Notes under the pieces: generated by a model
Told to the model about the DNA's origin: nothing
Databases searched by the model: none
Seen by the model: the letters and a program-made list of their open reading frames with translations, nothing else
In this document: positions 8,815-14,615 of the stretch, piece after piece
How the letters are laid out: each line of letters opens with the position of its first letter
Position numbering within the stretch: the stretch's first letter is position 1
Program-made: the position numbers and the translations under genes
Assembly: GCA_037447655.1 (NCBI GenBank)
Contig: JBBHKE010001932.1
Coordinates: 27,739 to 42,353 of the forward strand
Length of the DNA stretch: 14,615 nucleotides
From: Zygnema cylindricum
Taxonomy: Eukaryota > Streptophyta > Zygnematophyceae > Zygnematales > Zygnemataceae
Reading direction: 5' to 3'

Positions 8815-9342
8815 GTATGTGTATATATATATGTACATATATACTAGTCTGCGCCTAGCATTTACTATTCACATGTAGTTCTCTCAGTTTATCGACCGTG
8901 AAATGTGGATGGCCAAGTCTACTGTTCAAATGACATGATGGACGTTGTTTACAACCTTGCGCCAAAACGGTTTCCAGTTTCTTGTCGTTAAGTAATAGCG
9001 TATTTTTTACCGGTTGCAGTTAGTCGACGGACTGTCCGTGAAATTCCAACACGTGTATGAGGAGTTCGTCGTATTATATATATTGTAGGTACCATTTTGT
9101 ACATGCTGACGTGGCGCCTTCGCCCAACTGAAATGATTCATGAATTCCAGTTCCCAAATATTTTTCCATTACGATTGTACGGTTTCGTTTTCCATATTCC
9201 TTTTTTTTTTTTGGCTGTCCGCGGGCTTTGTAGATTTTTTGAAACATAATCTTTCCGTACATGTGATGCTGAAGTGTTAAGTATTTTGCACGTGTGAAAA
9301 AATCAATCGGGCAAGCGGATTCTATTGCGCGAAAATACTTCC
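8815..9342. other. Spacer; no gene seen
   Basis: TA-rich at the start (8815-8845), then unique AT-leaning sequence with a T12 run near 9203. No recognisable coding region, repeat or RNA gene. Confidence 0.5.
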
Positions 9343-9350
9343 CTTAAAAG
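9343..9350. repeat. 8-bp target duplication, left, of hAT-like MITE copy 1
   Basis: CTTAAAAG, repeated exactly at 11235-11242. It fits the nTnnnnAn pattern known for Ac-type hAT elements. Confidence 0.85.
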
Positions 9351-9820
9351 CATAGTTCAAAAGTAGGTGTTTTTATGGTAGGCCTTTGGTCGGCACCTTT
9401 ATCGTAAGTTATGTTATGGGCTTTTCATGTGATCTTCTTAGATCGCTACTTTGATCATAGACCGTTAGATCGTCCGAATCTAACGGTGTATATTATTTTT
9501 TTTGGTCTGAAAGTTATAATTGGTCCAATATTTGGTCCGAATGTTTTAATTGGTAAGAATATGTCCGAATACAATATGGGTCTTAGGGTTCGTCCCCATG
9601 TGTTAAAGTATCGACTTTAATCTGTCGTTTTCGCACAAAACGTAGTTCCGTACGAAAAAAACTTTAGACGTGCAAAAAAATAAATTCTTTAAAAGTACAA
9701 AAAACGTCAAGTCTATACTTTGAATGTACTTCATATTTGTCTTCATCTTAACAAATTTTGGCGTTTTCCTTTTTTCGACCCCCGAGCAAGAGATTCGAGC
9801 ACAACAAAAAACTTCATCAA

Positions 9821-9842
9821 AAATCACCTTGCGAGGTGATTT
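9821..9842. repeat. 22-base near-perfect palindrome (copy 1)
   Basis: AATCACCTTGCGAGGTGATT flanked by one A and one T. It is one substitution from a perfect palindrome and matches the palindrome at 12350-12371 at 21 of 22 bases. It lies in the Harbinger-like element. Function unknown. Confidence 0.7.
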
Positions 9843-10246
9843 CAGGGAAAGTACCGCCTAAAACAACGAATGCAAAACGGCCCACGCACGCGACACACGA
9901 GCGGGAAAATTTTAGGGTGACTCACTATTTTTTTCCCTGCCCGTCACGTGCATGTACGGAAAATACGAGGATGTACGGAAAAAAAACTGAAGGGGTCGCG
10001 GACCTCCACTTTCATTCATGGGTCCTCGGTAGAATTTTGCGTCGTTGTCGCCTCTCCCCTCTCCCTCTCACACTATCACTTTTATCTCACACTTTTTAGA
10101 ACGAGGCACGACAAAACTGGTATGAAATTAAAGATGTTTGAAAAATAATTCTTTTGGCTACCCTTCATGTATATTTTTATGGCAAGTAGAGCGAAAAAAG
10201 TAGAGAAAACGAAATTCGGTATCCATGGCCGAAAGTCTTTGAATCT

Positions 10247-10420
10247 GTGACGTCGACGTTGTCACAAGTGAGCGTGACGTCACGATGTTACAAAACCCTA
10301 AACATCTGCCATGTCACTAAATTACAAAAATGTAGACGTCTACATCTGTCGTTGTTTTTGTTGGCGTCACTAATTTCGTAGTCGTCGTCAACCGTCACAA
10401 AGTTGTACCTACGTCTATAA
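10247..10420. promoter_or_regulatory. Cluster of ACGT-core boxes
   Basis: Within ~170 bases are GTGACGTCGACGTTGTCAC (10247-10265), the perfect palindrome CGTGACGTCACG (10273-10284), the perfect palindrome TGTAGACGTCTACA (about 10330-10343) and CTACGTCT near 10410. ACGT cores are bZIP binding sites in plants. Any role here is inference; no gene adjoins. Confidence 0.35.
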
Positions 10421-10495
10421 CCGTCACATTTCAAAGTTCCGATTTCATTTTCGCACATAGGGACGCTTTTCAAAGTAGTACGGAACACTTCACTA

Positions 10496-11111
10496 CACCG
10501 CGAATCGTAATTAGAGTAAATTACTCTAATTCGGTCGCTCGAAATTTCGACTCTATTACATCAAATAGAGTAAATGATTCTAATTTTTTCATTATTCTAA
10601 TTTAGGTAAGTTTAATTAGCGTAACAAAATTGTAATATAGGTTCGTTTTAAATAGTGTGGAATACGGACGACGTTCGACCGTGCAAAATTGTACTTTTTT
10701 AAGTAAAAAGGTACAAATAATGATTTAATACAATCGCGCTCGCACGTGAAATCGCACTAAACGAAAAATCAATCACATCGAAAAAAAGCCGTTCGCATAA
10801 CTCTCGTCCGTCGACAGCATCGTCGTCAGTGTGAACATCAGCTGACATTCAGCGCGACAAATAATACTAACGTCATAATGACGTCAAAACTATACGGACT
10901 GACAGATTCTGTACATCTACGTAATTTAGTGTTCATAATTTCAGCGCGGATAATAAATGCCGACATAACCCAATAAAGAGTACTTAAATAAATTAGAGTA
11001 AACTTCCTCTGTGAAAAAGTTCTATCACATAAATTAGAGCTCATTACTCTAATTGTTTTTTTTGGTTTTTTTACTCTAATTTTTTCACTGCTCTAATTAC
11101 GATTCGCGGTA
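10496..11111. mobile_element. TA-target element nested inside the Harbinger-like element
   Basis: The left end CACCGCGAATCGTAATTAGAG starts at 10496; the right end is its inverse, ending at 11111 with only the outermost base differing. TA flanks both sides (10494-10495, 11112-11113). Just inside each end are repeated ACTCTAATT boxes in both orientations (about nine copies or near copies). Internal sequence is non-coding. The ends resemble those of the ~215 bp MITEs (CACCNTGAATCG..TATTAG), but the interior is unrelated. Tc1/mariner-like by TA duplication. Confidence 0.8.
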
Positions 11112-11234
11112 TACAGTCCAAAATATTTTTTCAAAGTATCGCTTACATGGGGACGTACCCTTAAGGTCATATTGTTTTTTTTGCATACAATAGGCATATT
11201 GTATGGGCCTACTTTCACCTACTTTTGAACTATG

Positions 11235-11242
11235 CTTAAAAG
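11235..11242. repeat. 8-bp target duplication, right, of hAT-like MITE copy 1
   Basis: CTTAAAAG, identical to 9343-9350. Confidence 0.85.
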
Positions 11243-11947
11243 CCGCTCATCAGCTGTTTTTTGTCGTTTTATGGACCAGCGTGAGCTGTCTCCAACCGCA
11301 GAAACGTTCGAGAAACTGCCTTTCCGAAGAAATAGCTACGCGACAAAATAATATTACGTCATGACAAGTTTATCGTACGTTTCAAGTAACCACTTGGCTG
11401 AGGTGGCAAGAGCTAGCGCAAGTTTAGGAGCAAATGTCGGTGAAAGATTCTACGGTTTCTGCATTAAATGAACGCACAAGACGACAAATAAACCATCGTA
11501 TTTTTCAACACGGGAGATCGCACTAAATAAATTAAATCCTGGTCTGTTTCCAAACGAACTTTCGATTCTTTTTTCCAGTTTTTGGTCGCTTGATACAGTG
11601 TTATTCCGTACGTTACAGGTACAGCCGTACATAACATATTTATATTACTTACTGACACGGTGTAAGGACAGTCGCGTAGCACATTTTGAAATTAAAACCG
11701 TACGATGTACAGCATCCGATTGAGGCTACCGGCCGGTTATGCAGTCCACACGTGCGAATCTAGACTTGCTATATACCGGTATGTGGAAACCCTAAAAAGT
11801 AAATTGCTAGGTCGGGTATTTTCGCATGTGCTAAAGTTACAGTTATTTTCTGTCGTTTTTCACCATAACTTAAGAATAAAACGAGAAAATCCTCCTTCGT
11901 ACCAAAAAATAGAAATTACCACCGTACAGGTTGCGTTTACCCTGAAA
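11243..11947. other. Spacer between the two hAT-like MITEs; no gene
   Basis: AT-leaning unique sequence. A 93-codon plus-strand frame (11705-11986) runs into MITE copy 2 and a minus-strand frame (11464-11682) overlaps others; neither shows a recognisable domain. Nothing else is supported. Confidence 0.5.
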
Positions 11948-12254
11948 CTTTATACCATAGTTCAAAAGTATGCGTTTTTATGGTAGGCCTTTGGTCGGCG
12001 CCTTTATCGTAAGTTGTGTTATGGGCTTTTCATGTGATCTTCATAGATCGCTACTTTGATCAGCGACCATCCTATCGTCTGAATCTGACCGTGTAAATAA
12101 AATTATTTGGTCCGAATGTTTTAATTGGTCCGAATATGTCCGAATACAATATGGGTCTTAAGGTCATATTGTATGTTTTACATACAATAGGCATATTGTA
12201 TGGGCCTACTTTCACCTACTTTTGAACTATGCTCCTTTGAACTATGCTTTATAC
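11948..12254. mobile_element. hAT-like MITE, copy 2, uninterrupted, with 8-bp duplication
   Basis: The element is 11956-12246 (291 bp). CTTTATAC lies at 11948-11955 and again at 12247-12254 and fits nTnnnnAn. The left end is CATAGTTCAAAAGTATGCG; the right end is the inverse of CATAGTTCAAAG. The last 11 bases, TTTGAACTATG, occur twice, at 12221-12231 and 12236-12246, separated by CTCC; only the outer copy gives a proper duplication. The interior matches copy 1 almost throughout and keeps a single TTA where copy 1 is split. A nested palindrome, CATATTGTATG / CATACAATA, lies at about 12163-12201. Non-coding. Confidence 0.88.
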
Positions 12255-12305
12255 GTACAGTATTTTGTCGTCTAGCGTGATACAATTTGTCGTTTAGCGC
12301 ATTTC
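12255..12305. other. TTTTGTCGT..TAGCG motif pair
   Basis: TATTTTGTCGTCTAGCG at about 12261-12277 and AATTTGTCGTTTAGCGC near 12285-12301 are tandem relatives of the motif seen at 526-544 and 737-776. Function unknown; probably subterminal repeats of a decayed element. Confidence 0.4.
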
Positions 12306-12348
12306 GACCCACTTTCGCGTCCTTTCAACACATATTCAACTTTTACAT

Positions 12349-12372
12349 CAAATCACCTCGCGAGGTGATTTG
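12349..12372. repeat. 24-base perfect palindrome (copy 2)
   Basis: CAAATCACCTCG followed by its exact reverse complement. The inner 22 bases are one change from the palindrome at 9821-9842. Upstream ..CATCA and downstream ..AAAGT are also shared, so the two sites probably derive from one longer repeat. Confidence 0.8.
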
Positions 12373-12920
12373 AAATAAAGTCCAATAAGGTGAACCAATA
12401 GGCAGACATTGTCGTAAGTGTCTGCAGTTTTTTACAATTTTTGTGCGTGGAGTACCAAAAAAAAAACACACTGCACGTTTCCAGCCTGTGCGTAATGTTT
12501 TCCGTGCGCTGATCCGTACACGGGCCATCTCTCTCAAAAACACGTGTCTTCACACATACGACGTATGAAAAATATTGGCCACCTGTATTATATATATCGG
12601 AAGACGATAACCGAAACCGCAAATTTTGTGCGACAACGAAAGATATTTTGGGGTTTTGACACGTCGACAAAGTGGCGTACGACCATTACGAAGTCACAAA
12701 AAATGTACAGCGTGCGGAGAAAAGCCTCGAATTGAAGGCGAGTGGAAATTTCGCCTAATTTTATGTACCACTTCGTCTATCACAATTCTTCGTACACGTC
12801 TACGTAAGTCACTTTTTTAGGTGACAAGTTATTTGCGTTTACATCCGAATGCTCTGAAAGCTGTACGGAAAATCTTCCCTAAAAAACAAAGTAGCAAGAC
12901 TAAGTTTCGGTTTAATACCC
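12373..12920. other. Spacer; no gene seen
   Basis: No domain-bearing frame. An inverted relative of the 440-480 motif lies at 12863-12896 (GTACGGAAAATCTTCCCTAA then AAAACAAAGTAGC). Confidence 0.45.
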
Positions 12921-12940
12921 TAATAGCGATTCACGGTGTA
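12921..12940. repeat. Orphan TIR end of the TA-target family
   Basis: TAATAGCGATTCACGGTG followed by TA, the same right terminus as MITE copies A and B. The sequence inside it does not match the ~215 bp MITE and no left partner with matching TIR was found. Confidence 0.6.
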
Positions 12941-13006
12941 CCTCTCTATTTTTGTATATTCAATTATTCATATGTTTAGTATATTTAGTTATTTAGACGT
13001 CCCTCC

Positions 13007-13192
13007 ATGCTGACGTGTAAAATCAACCTTGTGGATCCAACAGGTCGCTCCAACATTGTTCCTCTGAATTTCCTCTCCCTTGAGGAGCGTGACGTGACAA
13101 AGCTGGAAGGAGAGAGTTGCTTTGACCTCCAATCGACTCTTTCAATTCAAAGGGATCGATCGAGGGAAGTATTCTCCAAAACAGGTACGTAG
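13007..13192 (+). CDS. Small coding-like island, unidentified (possible exon fragment)
   Basis: An ATG-initiated frame of 61 codons (MLTCKINLVDPTGRSNIVPL...) stands out by balanced base composition against AT-rich surroundings. It ends with AAACAG followed by GTACGT at 13186-13191, a good plant 5' splice-donor pattern, so it could be an exon or a captured gene fragment rather than a complete small gene. I recognise no domain. The opposite strand also has short open stretches, so the orientation is not secure. It is flanked by an orphan TIR end upstream and a tRNA-like relic downstream. It may also be a chance frame. Confidence 0.25.
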   Translation: MLTCKINLVDPTGRSNIVPLNFLSLEERDVTKLEGESCFDLQSTLSIQRDRSREVFSKTGT

Positions 13193-13230
13193 TTAGCTCG
13201 TCGTCTTAATGCGCGAACGATTCTTTGTAC

Positions 13231-13310
13231 GCTTCGCATGCTCATGTGGCGGCGTATTAACTTTGCGCACACCGCATTGGTAGATCCGTGGGTTCGAGAT
13301 TCAGTATCGC
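13231..13310 (+). repeat. tRNA-like relic, possibly a SINE head
   Basis: ATGCTCATGTGG at 13238-13249 resembles a tRNA/Pol III A box (TRGCTCAGTGG) and GGTTCGAGATTC at 13291-13302 resembles a B box (GGTTCGANNCC). Spacing of about 50 bases is right for a tRNA. The ACACCGCATTGGTAGATCCGTGG stretch before the B box has the look of an anticodon/variable region. The T stem pairs poorly and the acceptor does not close, so it is not a working tRNA. A tRNA-derived SINE head or decayed tRNA are the options. Confidence 0.35.
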
Positions 13311-13671
13311 CACCACCAGCAGATTATTTGACACGTAGAAAAATGTCCGTACACCACCACTACGCACCTTGAATCGTTATTAGCGTCAATGTTTTTTTCG
13401 CCACGTAAAACATCTTTTCTCCGCACACACATGTAGGATTGTGGATCAACGGTTGCAATTGAAAGGTAACATTCTCAGCTTCCGATTGGCAGTCTCAAAT
13501 TGAAAATCCAACAAGTGTGTACAAAGAAAAGATGTTTTAAGTGGCGAAATACATTGACGCTAATAGTGATTCAAGGTGGGTATCAGCCGGTTATCGCTCG
13601 ACACGCATCAGAACATTATACAAGGTCCGTACACCGCCACCACCAGCCAGTTATCCCTTGCCGCGTCAGGA
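13304..13671. repeat. Short tandem repeat of TCCGTACACC..CCACCA units, interrupted by MITE D
   Basis: TCCGTACACCACCAC (13346-13360) and TCCGTACACCGCCACCACCA (13627-13646) are related. CAGCCGGTTATC (13585-13596) and CAGCCAGTTATC (13643-13654) follow their respective copies. When MITE D and one TA are removed, the first copy aligns with the second, giving an empty-site comparison. Confidence 0.6.
13361..13582. mobile_element. ~215 bp TIR MITE, copy D, best preserved, with TA duplication
   Basis: The element is 13363-13580 with TA at 13361-13362 and 13581-13582. The left TIR CACCTTGAATCGTTATTAG starts at 13365; the right TIR is the inverse of CACCTTGAATCACTATTAG, ending at 13578. Homology then runs inward through GCGTCAATG and the AAAACATCTTTTCTCC block. 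The core has the orientation of copy B. Two extra bases (CG left, GG right) lie between the recognised ends and the TA. Non-coding and non-autonomous, Tc1/mariner-like by its TA duplication. Confidence 0.85.
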
Positions 13672-14555
13672 ATATCAATAACGCGCGTGCTGGCTAAAAC
13701 ATATAGGTAGATGGGAACAAGAAGTCATAAACTTTATTAACAAAGAAACCCGGCCCTAAAAATAAAATTGATGCACCACTGTGATTGCCAAATCCACAGT
13801 TGCAAAAGGTTTTCAAAGAGAGAGAGAGAGTGACTTTAAATATTTTTCATTTTAAAGTTATTTTTATCTTAGGGTTAAACGAATATTTCGAGTGCTTAAA
13901 TAAATGTCTTTCTCTCTAGACATCAAATTTCGCAAACTTGAAAAAAATGAAAAACTAAAACAAAAAAGGGGTTGAACTGATAGAAAATTGATAAATTCAA
14001 TCCATTCAAGATAATAGCAAAAAAAAAAAAAACAAAAAAAAAAAAAAAAGGAAAAAACCAAAAAAAACAGGTCAAATTTTCTAAAGAAAACTAGATAAGA
14101 AAACAAAATAGAGCAATATCCAAACTGTTCACAAAACTTCGTATATCGACAAAATCAAACATTTCAAAAAAATACAATTTCATTGAAAAATATTTGCCGA
14201 AAAAGCAAACATTATTTTTCTCAAAAAATAATACACTATAAAAAACCACTCAATATCATAAACCAACCGAAAAATTATATTTACAACAAAGCTATGGTTA
14301 ACCTATACGTATACATATTATATAAAAAAAAATTACAAGAAACAAATTAGGTATAAATATATATATTAAGGTAAAAACAAATAAAACTCGAATCTCTTAA
14401 TATCTAGATTTCAACAAATTCCAAAAAAAAAGAAACAAAGAACGGAAAAACAAATTTTTTATTATTTTTTAGGGTTTTTTTAATTATCTATTTATCCACT
14501 CATTTGCTCGACCTCCAGTATCGTCCATATCAATAAAAATAGAAACCGCCTGAAA
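13672..14555. other. A-rich spacer; no gene
   Basis: Strongly A-rich on the plus strand, with a (GA) run at 13816-13830 and nearly uninterrupted A at 14019-14049. The minus strand carries AATAAAG near 13730 and the plus strand TATAAATATATATATT at 14352-14367; these could be a poly(A) signal and a TATA box but are expected by chance in such composition. The 80-codon Phe-rich minus frame at 13864-14106 is a poly-A artefact. Confidence 0.55.
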
Positions 14556-14615
14556 AACAAAAGGAAGAGAGAGAGGAAGGCACAGACATGAGGAGGGAGG
14601 GATGGGGAGGGGGAG
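14556..14615. repeat. GA-rich simple repeat at the window end
   Basis: GGAAGAGAGAGAGGAAGG followed by GAGGAGGGAGGGATGGGGAGG, purine-rich like 1-395. An ATG at 14588 opens a Gly/Arg-rich frame running off the end; with the TATA-like site at 14352 this might be a 5' UTR, but nothing more supports a gene. Confidence 0.6.

Larger units (their letters stand above)
9586..11160. mobile_element. Harbinger-like non-autonomous element (TTA duplication)
   Basis: The termini GGGTTCGTCCCCATGT (9586-9601) and the inverse of GGGTACGTCCCCATGT (11145-11160) differ at one base. TTA flanks both sides (9583-9585, 11161-11163), and MITE copy 2 has a single TTA at the equivalent point, giving an empty site. A 3-bp TTA duplication with GG-starting ends is typical of PIF/Harbinger (Tourist-type) elements. 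Of its 1575 bp, 616 belong to a later nested insertion. No transposase is seen; the longest frame inside (9758-10099, 113 codons) has no recognisable domain. Confidence 0.82.
9351..11234. mobile_element. hAT-like MITE, copy 1, split by a nested insertion
   Basis: The termini are perfect inverted repeats, CATAGTTCAAAAGTAGGTG at 9351-9369 and its inverse at 11216-11234, flanked by the 8-bp duplication CTTAAAAG. Without the insertion the element is ~306 bp and collinear with copy 2 at 11956-12246. It is non-coding, so it would need hAT transposase from elsewhere. The hAT assignment rests on the 8-bp duplication and its nTnnnnAn form at two independent sites. Confidence 0.88.

Noticed and set aside
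9758-10099. 113-codon plus-strand frame inside the Harbinger-like element as a transposase or accessory protein
   Set aside because: No DDE or Myb-like motif, far too short, and low-complexity Ser/Leu at the end.
421-12938. A single giant element bounded by CACCGTGA at 421 and CACGGTG at 12938
   Set aside because: The left end lacks a TA duplication and its next ~30 bases do not match the right end at the same spacing. Only the inner TTTTGT..TAG motif agrees. Kept as a lead, not called.
13864-14106. Phe-rich 80-codon minus-strand frame resembling a membrane protein
   Set aside because: It reads through poly-A/poly-T runs; hydrophobicity is an artefact of TTT codons.
1-14615. CRISPR arrays, bacterial operons, rRNA or intact tRNA genes
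   Set aside because: No regularly spaced repeats, no ribosome-binding-site-led gene strings and no conserved rRNA or complete tRNA folds were seen; the content is eukaryotic transposon-rich DNA.

Overview
The window looks like intergenic, heterochromatin-like DNA from a plant nuclear genome, most likely a flowering plant. The evidence is a Ty1/copia retrotransposon primed from initiator-Met tRNA, several families of small DNA transposons with plant-type target duplications, AT-rich spacer, and GA microsatellites at both ends. I see no intact host gene. The species cannot be told from the sequence.

Layout. 1-395 is a GA-rich decamer satellite. 396-2389 is spacer holding three copies (784-998, 999-1200, 1349-1565) of a ~215 bp terminal-inverted-repeat (TIR) element. 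2390-7655 is a complete but dead Ty1/copia element on the minus strand: TTGTA 5-bp target duplication, ~612 bp LTRs, primer-binding site (PBS), polypurine tract, and gag, protease, integrase, reverse transcriptase and RNase H remnants in copia order. It has at least ten in-frame stops, frameshifts, and an internal loss of the N-terminal half of reverse transcriptase. 7815-8814 is a ~1 kb long inverted repeat with arms of ~445 bp and a ~110 bp loop. 9343-11242 is a three-level nest: a hAT-like MITE (8-bp duplication CTTAAAAG) split by a Harbinger-like element (3-bp TTA), itself split by a TA-target element whose ends resemble those of the ~215 bp family. 11956-12246 is a second, uninterrupted copy of the hAT-like MITE (8-bp duplication CTTTATAC), which serves as the empty-site control. 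13007-13310 holds a small coding-like island and a tRNA-like (SINE-like) relic. 13363-13580 is a fourth copy of the ~215 bp element, inserted in a short tandem repeat. 13700-14550 is A-rich spacer without a gene, and the window closes in GA repeats.

How it works together. Nothing here encodes a working protein. All the DNA elements lack a transposase and would depend on enzymes encoded elsewhere; the copia element would need at least RT in trans. The long hairpin would give double-stranded RNA if transcribed, so it could seed small-RNA silencing of related copies. The nesting gives a relative order of insertion: hAT-like MITE, then Harbinger-like element, then TA-target element.
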